From Acidimicrobiaceae bacterium (GTDB lineage Bacteria > Actinomycetota > Acidimicrobiia > Acidimicrobiales > RAAP-2), in assembly GCA_003158855.1 (NCBI GenBank), contig PMLJ01000024.1, positions 19,150 to 69,024 of the forward strand: a stretch of 49,875 nucleotides of DNA, given 5' to 3'. A program made the position numbers and the translations under genes. The notes under the pieces are model-generated. The model worked only from the letters and a program-made list of their open reading frames with translations, ran no database searches and was not told where the DNA came from. Positions 25,502 to 34,593 of this stretch are shown here, piece by piece; the stretch's first letter is position 1; every line of letters starts with the position of its first letter.

Positions 25502-28500
25502 ATGATCATGACTACTTCGGTTGACGGGCCCGTCCTTCACCAACCTCGATACCCTATTCGCTTCCTTACCGCCGCCAGCCTCTTCGACGGCCACGACGCG
25601 GCGATCAACATCATGCGCCGACTCCTGCAAGCCCAGGGAGCCGAAGTCATTCACCTGGGGCACAACCGTTCGGTGGATGAGGTCGTCAGCGCCGCGATCG
25701 ACGAGGACGTTCAAGGGATTGCCCTGAGCTCGTACCAAGGCGGTCATCTGGAGTACTTCAAGTACCTGATCGACCGCCTTCGCGAAGCAGGAAGAGGCGA
25801 CATTAAGGTCTACGGCGGCGGCGGCGGCGTGATCATCCCCGACGAGATCGCCGAACTTGAGGCGTACGGCGTACAGCGGATCTTCTCGCCGGCCGACGGC
25901 CAGCGCCTGGGCCTCGAGCGGATGATCAACGTGCTCATCGAGGAGTGCGACGTCAACCTGGCCACCTCGGTCCCGTCGACCATCGACAATCTCGTCCTTG
26001 GCGACGTCAACGCACTGGCGCGCGTCATCACCGCCATGGAAGTCGACGCGCTCGATTCGCCGATGCGTGCAGCCCTGGCCGGCGCCGCCCGGCAACACAC
26101 CGCGCCGGTCATCGGCATCACCGGCACCGGCGGTTCGGGCAAGTCGTCGCTCACCGACGAGCTGATCCGCCGTTTCCGCCTCGACCAGGGCGACAAACTG
26201 CGTATCGCCGTCCTGGCCGTCGACCCGACGAAGCGGCGCAGCGGCGGGGCCCTGCTGGGCGACCGGATCCGGATGAACGCGATCGACTCGCCGCAGATTT
26301 TCTTCCGCTCGCTCGCCACGCGCGGCAGCAACTCCGAGGTCCCCTACCCCGTCCCGGCGGTCATCAGCGCGTGCCGCGCCGCTGGCTACGACCTCATCAT
26401 CGTGGAGACGCCGGGGATCGGCCAAGGCGACGCCGCGATCGTGGACATAGCCGACGTCTCGCTCTACGTCATGACGCCCGAGTTCGGCGCCGCGTCCCAA
26501 CTTGAGAAGATCGACATGCTCGACCTCGCCGACGTCATCGCCATCAACAAGTTCGACCGGTACGGGGCGCAAGACGCCCTTCGATCCGTGGTGCGTCAGT
26601 GGAATCGCAGTCATCCCGCGAAGGGCGAACCCGAGCGCGCACCGGTCTTCGGGACCATTGCCTCGCGCTTCAACGACACGGGAACAACCGCGCTCTACCA
26701 GTTCCTTCGCGGAGCCCTACAGCGTCACGGTCTCGCCATCAACGAGCCACAACTGGCCCCAGTGATGACGACAGTCTCGGAAAGCTCACCGCCGATCATC
26801 CCGTCGGCGCGTTCGAGGTACCTCTCGGAGATCGCCCACGCGATCCGCGAGTACCACGCGACGACGATGGCCCAGGTGAGCGCCGTTCGCCAAGCCGGGC
26901 AGGTCCGCGCCACCAGCCGGATCGCGCAGGACCACGGCGTGGCGGAGGTGCTCGCCGAGTTGGCGGGGCTCTCGAAGGCGCTCGAACACAAGGTCGACCC
27001 GTCGAGCCGTTCGCTGCTCGACGCATTCGCCTCGCGACGCCGGGAGCTCTCCGGTGACGAGCTGGTCACCTCCAAAGGATCGATACCCCTCGTGCGGACA
27101 TCGTTATCCGGCAACAAGATCCCTCGGGTGGCGTTGCCCGGATTCACGGACGAGGGCGAGGTGCTGCGCTGGCTGCGCTCGGAGAACCTCCCTGGTTCGT
27201 TCCCCTTCACCTCCGGCGTCTTTCCCTTCAAGCGCGACAATGAGGACCCCGCGAGGATGTTCGCCGGAGAGGGCGACCCGTTTCGAACGAATCGCCGCTT
27301 TCACATGCTCTCCGAAGGCCAGCCAGCGACGCGCTTGTCGACGGCCTTCGACTCGGTGACGCTCTACGGCCGCGACCCCGACTCCCCGCCGGACATCTAC
27401 GGCAAGATCGGGACGTCTGGCGTCTCAGTCGCCACCCTCGACGACATGAAGGCCCTCTACGACGGCTTCGACCTCTGCGATCCGAGCACGTCGGTCTCCA
27501 TGACCATCAACGGCCCGGCTCCGACGATCCTCGCGATGTTCCTCAACACCGCCATCGACCAGCAACTCGACCGGTTCGCGGCGGCGAGCGGTCGCCCCGC
27601 CACGGTGGACGAAGCCGACGAGGTTCGCCTGCGCACCCTGCAGACGGTTCGCGGCACCGTGCAGGCCGACATCTTGAAAGAGGACCAGGGGCAGAACACC
27701 TGCATCTTCTCCACGGAGTTCTCCCTGGGCGTGATGGCCGACATCCAGGAGTTCTTCATCGAGTACGGCATGAAGAACTTCTACTCCGTGTCGATCTCGG
27801 GCTACCACATCGCCGAGGCCGGAGCGAACCCCATCACCCAACTCGCCTTCACGTTGGCGAACGGCTTCACCTACGTAGAGTCGTACCTGGCGAGGGGAAT
27901 GTCGGTGGACGACTTCGCGGCGAACCTCTCCTTCTTCTTCTCCAATGGAATGGACCCCGAGTACACGGTCATCGGTCGCGTGGCCCGACGAATCTGGGCC
28001 ATCGCCATGCGCGACCGCTACGGAGCCGGCGAAAAGGCCCAGAAGCTGAAATACCACGTGCAGACGTCCGGCCGGTCGCTGCACGCCCAGGAGATGGCCT
28101 ACAATGACATCCGCACCACGCTGCAGGCGCTCTGTGCCATATACGACAACGCCAATAGCCTGCACACCAACGCCTTCGACGAAGCAGTGACCACCCCGAG
28201 CGAGGACTCGGTGCGCCGGGCCCTCGCGATCCAACTCATCATCAACAAGGAGTGGGGTCTCGCGATGAACGAAAACTCCCTGCAGGGAAGTTTCGTCGTC
28301 GAGGAGCTGACCGACATGGTCGAAGCCGCGGTTCTGGCGGAGCTCGACCGGATTTCGGAGCGGGGAGGGGTTCTCGGCGCGATGGAGACCGGATATCAGC
28401 GCGGTCGGATTCAAGACGACTCGATGATCTACGAGCACGCCAAGCACAGCGGCTCGCTGCCCATTGTCGGCGTGAACACGTTCACTCGCCCTTCGAACGA

Positions 28501-28750
28501 GAGCGCCCCAGGGACGATCGAGCTCGCCCGGGCCACCGAAGGAGAAAAGGAGAGCCAGATCCTGCGCCTCGCGGCGTTCCATCGCACCCACGAGCACGAT
28601 CGGGACCGCGCGCTCGCGGCGCTTCGCGAGACCGCGCTCGCCAACGGCAATGTCTTCGCCACCCTCATGTACACCGTTCGACACGCCTCGCTCGGAGAGA
28701 TCACCGAGACCCTTTTCGAAGTCGGCGGCATGTACCGCAGAAACGTCTAG
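25502..28750 (+). CDS. icmF: Fused isobutyryl-CoA mutase IcmF (B12-dependent mutase with G-protein chaperone domain)
   Basis: Adenosylcobalamin enzyme that interconverts isobutyryl-CoA and n-butyryl-CoA (some members act on isovaleryl/pivalyl-CoA). About 1082 residues, the normal IcmF length. Domain order: B12-binding (about 12-150, with FDGHDAAINIMRR carrying the cobalt-ligand His, and SSYQGGHLEY), then a MeaI-type GTPase (P-loop GTGGSGKSS near 207-215, a later DLIIVETPGIGQGD and NKFD), then the mutase TIM barrel (about 560-1080, with GYHIAEAGANPITQLAF and YHVQTSGRSLHAQEM). All three parts are intact. The ATG at 25502 is followed in frame by ATG 25508. It links valine/branched-chain catabolism to butyryl-CoA. 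Confidence 0.96.
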   Translation: MIMTTSVDGPVLHQPRYPIRFLTAASLFDGHDAAINIMRRLLQAQGAEVIHLGHNRSVDEVVSAAIDEDVQGIALSSYQGGHLEYFKYLIDRLREAGRGDIKVYGGGGGVIIPDEIAELEAYGVQRIFSPADGQRLGLERMINVLIEECDVNLATSVPSTIDNLVLGDVNALARVITAMEVDALDSPMRAALAGAARQHTAPVIGITGTGGSGKSSLTDELIRRFRLDQGDKLRIAVLAVDPTKRRSGGALLGDRIRMNAIDSPQIFFRSLATRGSNSEVPYPVPAVISACRAAGYDLIIVETPGIGQGDAAIVDIADVSLYVMTPEFGAASQLEKIDMLDLADVIAINKFDRYGAQDALRSVVRQWNRSHPAKGEPERAPVFGTIASRFNDTGTTALYQFLRGALQRHGLAINEPQLAPVMTTVSESSPPIIPSARSRYLSEIAHAIREYHATTMAQVSAVRQAGQVRATSRIAQDHGVAEVLAELAGLSKALEHKVDPSSRSLLDAFASRRRELSGDELVTSKGSIPLVRTSLSGNKIPRVALPGFTDEGEVLRWLRSENLPGSFPFTSGVFPFKRDNEDPARMFAGEGDPFRTNRRFHMLSEGQPATRLSTAFDSVTLYGRDPDSPPDIYGKIGTSGVSVATLDDMKALYDGFDLCDPSTSVSMTINGPAPTILAMFLNTAIDQQLDRFAAASGRPATVDEADEVRLRTLQTVRGTVQADILKEDQGQNTCIFSTEFSLGVMADIQEFFIEYGMKNFYSVSISGYHIAEAGANPITQLAFTLANGFTYVESYLARGMSVDDFAANLSFFFSNGMDPEYTVIGRVARRIWAIAMRDRYGAGEKAQKLKYHVQTSGRSLHAQEMAYNDIRTTLQALCAIYDNANSLHTNAFDEAVTTPSEDSVRRALAIQLIINKEWGLAMNENSLQGSFVVEELTDMVEAAVLAELDRISERGGVLGAMETGYQRGRIQDDSMIYEHAKHSGSLPIVGVNTFTRPSNESAPGTIELARATEGEKESQILRLAAFHRTHEHDRDRALAALRETALANGNVFATLMYTVRHASLGEITETLFEVGGMYRRNV

Positions 28751-28802
28751 CGAAGCGCGAGAACGTGAGCACCCCGACGCGGCGGTGGACCAACGTGGTG
28801 GA

Positions 28803-29771
28803 TCAAGGGATCAGAAGAACGCGTCCGAACGACTGACGGCTCTCGATGTAGGCGTGAGCGCCCGTCGCATCCGACAGGGGAAAGGTCTTGTCAATGATCA
28901 CGCGGTATTCGCCGTTGGCGATGGATTCCAGGTAGCGAGCGACCAACTCGTGCGGCCTCGGAGAAAGGAACAGTTCTGCGCCCATGAAATATCCGGAAAG
29001 CGTCTGATTATTCCCACGCAAGCCGGAGATGTCGAGGAGTTGCGCCCGGGTGCGTCCAGCGTCGCCCACGGTGACGCACCGGCCACGGTACGCCAGGGCG
29101 TTGATGCTCCCCTGAAGGGTCACCCCGCCCACCGAGTCGATGATCAGGTCCAGCCCCTTCCCATCGGTCAGTCGTCGCGATTCCGCCACGAAGTCATGCG
29201 TGACGTAGTTGATGCCTTCGTCGAGCCCGAGCTCCTTCAGGCGCTCCAGCTTCGCGTCGCTCGACGCAGTCGCCAAGACCCGGGCACCCGCTCGTTTGGC
29301 GATCTGGATGGCGGCAATTCCCACCCCGCCGGCACCGGCGTGGATCAGCACCGTTTCCCCGCTGGTCAGGTGCCCGAACTCAAACAGGCAGTCATCGGCG
29401 GTTCCAAAGGGCACCGGGACGCACGCCGCCTCCTCGGTCGAGAGGCCTTGGGGAATGCTCCACGCGAACTGCTCCGGCACCGCGCGCAGTTCAGCGTGCG
29501 AACCGTCGGCGCCAACCGTCACGGCGCGGTCACCGACCGCGAAGGCGGTGACTTGATCGCCGACATCAATCACCGTCCCGGCGCACTGGTAGCCAACGAC
29601 GTGGGGCACCCGGCTCATCTCACCTCCGAGCCGGTTGAGGGTGTCGCCACCCTCGATGCTGACCGCCTCAACAGAGATCAAGATCTCGCTCTCAGCGACC
29701 GTGGGATCGGGAACGTCCTCATAGCGAAGGACTTCCGGACCTCCGGTTTCGTAATAGACGGCTGCTTTCAC
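28803..29771 (-). CDS. Zinc-independent quinone oxidoreductase / MDR-family alcohol dehydrogenase
   Basis: 322 residues, NADPH-dependent medium-chain reductase. Landmarks: MKAAVYYETGGPEVL, VGYQCAGTVIDVG, GDRAVTVGADGSHAEL, the cofactor loop LIHAGAGGVGIAAIQIAK and IIDSVGGVTLQGSI. The zinc-ligand cysteines of alcohol dehydrogenases are absent, which places it with quinone reductases. The GTG start at 29771 is supported by GAGGGG seven bases upstream; the open frame to 29948 is not coding in style. The gap of 145 bases to the divergent GNAT gene must hold both promoters. Confidence 0.9.
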   Translation of the reverse strand: MKAAVYYETGGPEVLRYEDVPDPTVAESEILISVEAVSIEGGDTLNRLGGEMSRVPHVVGYQCAGTVIDVGDQVTAFAVGDRAVTVGADGSHAELRAVPEQFAWSIPQGLSTEEAACVPVPFGTADDCLFEFGHLTSGETVLIHAGAGGVGIAAIQIAKRAGARVLATASSDAKLERLKELGLDEGINYVTHDFVAESRRLTDGKGLDLIIDSVGGVTLQGSINALAYRGRCVTVGDAGRTRAQLLDISGLRGNNQTLSGYFMGAELFLSPRPHELVARYLESIANGEYRVIIDKTFPLSDATGAHAYIESRQSFGRVLLIP

Positions 29772-29916
29772 GTTTTCCCCTCGGTGCTGGCTCGTGCGCT
29801 CAAGGTTAAGCGGGCAATCCCCAATGGTGACATTCGTCACTGGCGAAACCCGCGAAATCGTTCCATAATCGCAGTTGTGAGTGGTTGCACGTGGAGCCAC
29901 GCGAGCAAGGGGCAGC

Positions 29917-30582
29917 ATGTCCGACTTCATTGAGGGTGAGCCAGACACCGATCAAGGTGCCAGTTCATCCGGTGACGCCACGCAGATTCGCGAGTACCCC
30001 GGCGAACTCGAATGTGACGTTCTCACGCGAACCGGAGCGACGCTCCACATGCGCCCGATCCGCCCCGAGGACGCCGAACCGCTCGTGCATTTCCATCTGA
30101 ATCTCTCTTCGGGTTCGATCTATCGGCGCTACTTCTCATTCCACCCCGAGCTCTCCGAAAAGGAGGTCGAGCACCTGACCCAGGTCGACTACGCCGACCG
30201 CCTGGCGTTTATCGTTCAAGACGGAGACCAGTTGGTGGCGGTCGGACGCTACGACCGCATCCCCGGCACGACCGAGGCGGAAGTCGCATTTCTCGTGGCC
30301 GACCAGTACCAGCACCATGGCCTCGGGCAGCTCTTGCTCAAACACCTCGCCGAGGCGGCACGCCCCCGAGGAATCACCACATTCACCGCTGAAACCCAGG
30401 CCGACAACCGAGGTATGTTGGGCGTCTTCCATGAATCCGGTTTCCCGGTGACGTCATCGATCGAAGATGAAGTGGTGAGCGTGAGTTTCCCAATAGAGCC
30501 AACCGAGAAGAGCCGGGCGCGATACGCCGGACGGCGCACGAACAAGCAGGCCTGGGGCGGCGACAAGGGGAATCACTCGTAA
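29917..30582 (+). CDS. GNAT acetyltransferase, Pat-like protein lysine acetyltransferase
   Basis: 221 residues. A short acidic N-terminus is followed by a GNAT domain whose pattern (LHMRPIRPEDAEPLVHFHLNL, IYRRYFSFHPELSEKEVEHLTQVDY, EVAFLVADQYQHHGLGQLLLKHL) is that of the protein-acetyltransferase Pat/PatA group. The acetyl-CoA loop is QHHGLGQLLL. The start ATG 29917 is chosen for AGGGG seven bases before it. No cyclic-nucleotide domain, unlike mycobacterial PatA. Its stop TAA overlaps the next start by one base (TAATG), so it is coupled to the deacetylase gene. Confidence 0.85.
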   Translation: MSDFIEGEPDTDQGASSSGDATQIREYPGELECDVLTRTGATLHMRPIRPEDAEPLVHFHLNLSSGSIYRRYFSFHPELSEKEVEHLTQVDYADRLAFIVQDGDQLVAVGRYDRIPGTTEAEVAFLVADQYQHHGLGQLLLKHLAEAARPRGITTFTAETQADNRGMLGVFHESGFPVTSSIEDEVVSVSFPIEPTEKSRARYAGRRTNKQAWGGDKGNHS

Positions 30583-31628
30583 TGCTCGTCATGAACGGGC
30601 GCTACGAGGATGCCGGCCACGAGGAGTCGGGACACCCCGAACGACCCGACCGGATCACCGCCGCGATGGCGGGCGTCGACGACCTGCATCTGGGCGAGGA
30701 CTTGAGAGTGGTTGCGCCGCACGCGGCGACCCGCGCGGAGCTCGCGCGCGTCCACGAGGGCACCTACCTCGATGAGTTGGGCGCCTTCTGTTACGCCGGC
30801 GGCGGCGACCTCGACGAAGACACGTACGCGACCTACGACTCGTGGACTATTGCCCAGTACGCCGCGGGCGGCGGCCTCGCCGTCATCGAGGAACTGACGC
30901 GTCTCAACGACGGGGTCGGATTCATTGCAACCCGCCCCCCGGGCCACCATGCGTTGCGCGATCGCGCCATGGGCTTCTGCCTGCTCAACAACATCGCCGT
31001 CGCCGCGGCGTCACTCACCGAGCGAGGTGAGCGGGTCCTGATCGTCGACTGGGACGTTCATCACGGCAATGGAACCCAGGCGATCTTCTGGGATAAGCCC
31101 GACGTGATGTACGTGTCAACCCACCAGTCGCCGCTCTTTCCGGGCAGCGGCGCCGCCTACGAGATCGGTGGCATGGCGGCGCTCGGGAGGACCATCAACA
31201 TCCCCCTCCCCCCCGGCGCCACCGGCGACGTCATTCGAAGGGCGATCGACGAGGTCGCGACGCCGGCGATCGCGGAGTTCGAACCCACGTGGGTCCTCGT
31301 TTCCGCGGGGTTCGACTCGCACCGCGATGATCCGATGGCCGATCTCGCGCTCACCGGCGGTGACTTCGCCGCGCTTGCTCGGACCGTCGCCGGATTCGCG
31401 CCGGTCCCCGGCCGGCTCGCGATGTTCCTCGAGGGTGGCTACGACCTCGCCGCGTTGCGGACGTCGGTCGCGTCGACCATCGCCGCGGTTCTCGCGGGCG
31501 CCTACGATGACGAGCCGCCGAGTTCTGGCGGGCCCGGGACCGAGATGGTGCACAACGCCCAAGCCGAACGGCTCGTAGCCTTGCGCATCGCGCAAGAAGC
31601 GGCCTCTAAAGGGGATTACTCAGCATGA
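30582..31628 (+). CDS. Class II-type histone deacetylase family protein (AcuC/HDAC-like)
   Basis: 348 residues of the arginase/deacetylase fold that removes acetyl groups from lysines or acetylpolyamines with Zn2+. Landmarks: HEESGHPERPDRI, RPPGHHALRDRAMGFCLLNN (active-site His pair), DWDVHHGNGTQ (zinc Asp and His), STHQSPLFPGSG, SAGFDSHRDDP (second zinc Asp) and FLEGGYDL. It sits between an acetyltransferase and a universal stress protein with overlaps on both sides (TAATG upstream, ATGA at 31625-31628 downstream). The context argues for protein deacetylation. Confidence 0.93.
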   Translation: MLVMNGRYEDAGHEESGHPERPDRITAAMAGVDDLHLGEDLRVVAPHAATRAELARVHEGTYLDELGAFCYAGGGDLDEDTYATYDSWTIAQYAAGGGLAVIEELTRLNDGVGFIATRPPGHHALRDRAMGFCLLNNIAVAAASLTERGERVLIVDWDVHHGNGTQAIFWDKPDVMYVSTHQSPLFPGSGAAYEIGGMAALGRTINIPLPPGATGDVIRRAIDEVATPAIAEFEPTWVLVSAGFDSHRDDPMADLALTGGDFAALARTVAGFAPVPGRLAMFLEGGYDLAALRTSVASTIAAVLAGAYDDEPPSSGGPGTEMVHNAQAERLVALRIAQEAASKGDYSA

Positions 31629-32035
31629 AGACACTCACGACAATTGCCGTTGGCTTTGACGGCTCCCCTGACGCGAAGGCCGCAGTTCGTTGGGCGTTCA
31701 ACCTCGCGGCTCAGGTCGATGCCAACGTCGTGGTGGTTCACGCCGTGGGCATGCTCGGGCGATTCGAGGACCGCGGCGCGGCGAAACAGCTCGAGGAGTC
31801 CGTGCGGCAACTGAGCGACGACTGCGGGCTCGCCTCTTCGCGCGTGCGCCTCCACGTCGCCAACGGCGACGCCTGCTCGGTGCTTGTCCGCGTGGCCGAC
31901 GATCCGATCTCCGCGGACCTGCTGGTCGTGGGCTCGCGCGGACAAGGCAAGCATCCGGGCCTGCTGCTCGGCAGCACGAGCCTTGAACTCGCCGAGCACA
32001 CCACCGTCCCACTGGTCATCGTGCCGAGCCTCTAA
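31625..32035 (+). CDS. Universal stress protein, UspA family, ATP-binding type
   Basis: 136 residues, alpha/beta Usp fold. It starts IAVGFDGSPDAKAAVRWAFNLA and ends VVGSRGQGKHPGLLLGSTS, which fits G-x2-G-x9-G-S, the ATP-binding signature. It overlaps the deacetylase stop by 4 bases (ATGA). As the third gene in a writer-eraser operon it may be an acetylation target. In mycobacteria a universal stress protein is a known substrate of the PatA-type acetyltransferase (established knowledge); transfer of that role here is inference. A short hairpin (32035-32048) begins at its stop codon. Confidence 0.93.
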   Translation: MKTLTTIAVGFDGSPDAKAAVRWAFNLAAQVDANVVVVHAVGMLGRFEDRGAAKQLEESVRQLSDDCGLASSRVRLHVANGDACSVLVRVADDPISADLLVVGSRGQGKHPGLLLGSTSLELAEHTTVPLVIVPSL

Positions 32036-32048
32036 TCGGGGTCCCGAT
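32035..32048. terminator. Short 6-bp inverted repeat at the Usp stop codon
   Basis: ATCGGG-GT-CCCGAT (32035-32048). It sits between convergent genes and has no T-run. Weak alone, but its position matches the other gene-end hairpins in this window. Confidence 0.35.
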
Positions 32049-32080
32049 CCGCCAGGTTGAATCCGGACGAATCAAGGTCC

Positions 32081-33109
32081 TCAGTCTTCGGCGACGTCGC
32101 GCCAGAGGTCGACGTGGCCCTCGACCGCGTGAATGTCAATGCGCGCGAGTTCGTCGGCACTGAACTGGAGGTTGTTGAGGGCGTCGAGGTTCTCGTCCAG
32201 CTGGGCGACACTGCTCGCGCCGATCACCACCGAAGACACCCGCGGGTCACGCAACGCCCAGGCGAGCGCCATCTGGGAGAGCTTCTGTCCGCGAGCACCG
32301 GCGATCTGGGCGAGGGCGCGGATATGCGAGAGGTTCTCCTCGCTCAGCATGTCCTCGGAGAGCGACGTGTGCAGCGACGCGCGCGAGCCCTCGGGGATTC
32401 CCTGCAGGTAACGGTCCGTGAGCATTCCCTGAGCGAGGGGCGAGAAGGCGATGCACCCGACGCCTTCCTCTTCGAGCGCGTCGAGCAGGCGCTCCTCGAT
32501 CCAGCGGTTGAGCATGGAGTACGAGGGCTGGTGGATCAGGAGCGGCGTCCCGAGGTCGCGAAGGATCTTGACGGCCTCCTTCGTGCGACGGTCCGAGTAC
32601 GAGGAGATGCCCACGTAGAGCGCCTTGCCCTGACGAACGGCCGAATCGAGGGCCCCGAGGGTCTCTTCGAGCGGCGTGCTCTTGTCGAAGTGGTGGTGGT
32701 AGAAAACGTCCACGTAGTCGAGACCCATCCGCTTCAGGCTCTGGTCGAGGCTCGCGATGAGGTACTTGCGCGAACCGCGGTCGCCGTAGGGTCCCGGCCA
32801 CATGTCCCAACCCGCCTTGGTCGAAATCACCAATTCGTCACGAAGCGAGGAGAAATCCTCGCCCAGGAGCCGGCCGAAGTTGACCTCCGCGCTGCCGTAC
32901 GGGGGGCCGTAGTTGTTGGCGAGGTCGAAGTGCGTGACCCCGCGGTCGAAGGCCCGACGCAGGATCGCGCGTTGGGTGTCAATGGGTCGGTCGTCGCCGA
33001 AGTTGTGCCAAAGCCCCAGCGAAATAGCGGGCAGCATCAGCCCGCTACGGCCGACGCGTCGATAGGCCATGGAGTCGTAACGAGTGGGAGCGGGAATGTA
33101 CGGGGTCAT
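32081..33109 (-). CDS. Aldo/keto reductase, YghZ/Kv-beta-like
   Basis: 342 residues, NADPH-dependent TIM barrel. Catalytic tetrad pieces: Asp and Tyr in FDLANNYGPPYGS, Lys in VISTKAGWDMWPGPYG, His in DVFYHHHFDKSTP. The NADPH-binding end SSVVIGASSVAQLDENL is present. The GxYGDRGSRKYL insertion is that of the L-glyceraldehyde-3-phosphate reductase (YghZ) group. The ATG at 33109 is preferred over a TTG at 33115. It is divergent from the lyase-like gene at 33211 over a 101-base gap, so they may share control. The substrate may be an aldehyde made by that lyase, but this is speculation. Confidence 0.92.
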   Translation of the reverse strand: MTPYIPAPTRYDSMAYRRVGRSGLMLPAISLGLWHNFGDDRPIDTQRAILRRAFDRGVTHFDLANNYGPPYGSAEVNFGRLLGEDFSSLRDELVISTKAGWDMWPGPYGDRGSRKYLIASLDQSLKRMGLDYVDVFYHHHFDKSTPLEETLGALDSAVRQGKALYVGISSYSDRRTKEAVKILRDLGTPLLIHQPSYSMLNRWIEERLLDALEEEGVGCIAFSPLAQGMLTDRYLQGIPEGSRASLHTSLSEDMLSEENLSHIRALAQIAGARGQKLSQMALAWALRDPRVSSVVIGASSVAQLDENLDALNNLQFSADELARIDIHAVEGHVDLWRDVAED

Positions 33110-33210
33110 GCCCAAAGCGTACCGGTCAGAGTCCTCGCACCTCGCGGGTCGAAACTCAACCGATCAGCCGAAAAGTTCTACGCTCTGTGAAGCCTCAGAC
33201 AGGAGCAGCC

Positions 33211-34593
33211 ATGAGTGAGTTTCCCTACGCCGGACAGTTCGAAATCCATCGAACGCTGCCCGAGCACGGCACCGATCAGGACACCATCTTGGACATCCTC
33301 TCGACCATGTCCACCGCGGAGAACCGGGTGTGGGAAGGCGGCCAGTGCTCGGGCACTATGTACTGCGGCGACCATGACCACTACGACTTCCTCAACAGGG
33401 CCTTCGCCAACTTCTCCCACGTGAACACCCTGCAGCGCGACATGTGCCCGAGCGCCACGAAGTTCGAGGCCGAGATCATCGCGATGACCTTGGACCTGCT
33501 GGGCGGATCGGACCTGAAGGGCTCAACACCGGGCGGGCTCGTGACGAGCGGCGGCAGTGGGTCGATCGCCCACGCCATGCTGGCCTACCGCGAGATGAAC
33601 GCGAGCGCCACCGCCCGCCCGAACGTCATCAAGCCAGAGACCGCCCATCCGGCCTTCGACAAGGCCTGCCATCTCTTCGGCATCGAGTTGCGAGTCGCCC
33701 CGGTGGACCCGCTCACGACGCAGGTGGACCTCGGATGGGTGAAGGCGAACATCGACACCAACACGGTGGCCCTCGTGGGCTCGGCGGGCAACTACGGCTA
33801 CGGCACGGTTGACCCCATTGGCGAGCTTGGCAAACTCGCCCTCGAACACGAAGTCGGCCTTCACGTCGACGGCTGCCTGGGCGGATTCATCCTGCCCTTC
33901 GGTCGTGAGCTCGGCTACGACATCGAGCCCTTCGACTTCTCGGTGCCTGGCGTCACCACCATCTCCGCCGACACCCACAAGTACGGCTACGCGCTGAAGG
34001 GGACGAGCGTGCTGTGCTTCGCCGACGAGGCCCTGCGCGATAGCCAGTACTTCTACCGGACCGACTGGTCGGGCGGAAAGTACTGCTCCCCCGGGATGGA
34101 CGGCTCGCGCTCGGGGGGCCTACTCGCGGCGACCTGGGCCGCCATGGTGCACCTGGGCCGATCGGGTTACCGACGCTACGCCGAGGCCATCTTCTCGACG
34201 TCCAAGGCCATGCAGGACGCCGTGCGCAGCCACGACTCGCTGCGCATCATGGGCAAGCCCAGCTTCTTGTTCTCCTTCACCTCCGACGACTACGACATCT
34301 ACCACGTGAACGACTTCCTTCGAACCAAAGGGTGGCGCATGAACGGCCAGCAGTATCCGAACGCGATCCATATGGCGGTCACGCGCCCCCAGACCCAGCC
34401 GGGCACCGTCGAACGCTTCACTTCGGACCTCGCCGACGCCGTTGCCTACGCCAAGGCGCACGCCCACGAAGCTGCGAAGTCGGGGGCGGTCTACGGCGGC
34501 GTCGAGGGCGGACCCACCGACGAGGCTGACGCCTTCATCAAGATGTTCATGGCCGCGATGATGGATCAACAGATGTCAATCCCCGATCAGTGA
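33211..34593 (+). CDS. Sphingosine-1-phosphate lyase-like PLP enzyme (group II decarboxylase family)
   Basis: 460 residues, soluble, fold-type I PLP enzyme. The similarity to S1P lyase (Dpl1/SGPL1) is strong: VTSGGSGSIAHAMLAYR, HPAFDKACHLFGIELR, LHVDGCLGGFILPF, ISADTHKYGYALKGTS with the PLP Lys257, and TDWSGGKYCSPGMDGSR. S1P lyase cleaves a phosphorylated long-chain amino alcohol into phosphoethanolamine and an aldehyde. There is no membrane anchor. Start ATG 33211 with AGGAG six bases before. The stop overlaps the start of an FGGY kinase gene (GTGA, 34590-34593). The natural substrate in this organism is unknown and may be a polyol rather than a sphingoid base. Confidence 0.88.
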   Translation: MSEFPYAGQFEIHRTLPEHGTDQDTILDILSTMSTAENRVWEGGQCSGTMYCGDHDHYDFLNRAFANFSHVNTLQRDMCPSATKFEAEIIAMTLDLLGGSDLKGSTPGGLVTSGGSGSIAHAMLAYREMNASATARPNVIKPETAHPAFDKACHLFGIELRVAPVDPLTTQVDLGWVKANIDTNTVALVGSAGNYGYGTVDPIGELGKLALEHEVGLHVDGCLGGFILPFGRELGYDIEPFDFSVPGVTTISADTHKYGYALKGTSVLCFADEALRDSQYFYRTDWSGGKYCSPGMDGSRSGGLLAATWAAMVHLGRSGYRRYAEAIFSTSKAMQDAVRSHDSLRIMGKPSFLFSFTSDDYDIYHVNDFLRTKGWRMNGQQYPNAIHMAVTRPQTQPGTVERFTSDLADAVAYAKAHAHEAAKSGAVYGGVEGGPTDEADAFIKMFMAAMMDQQMSIPDQ

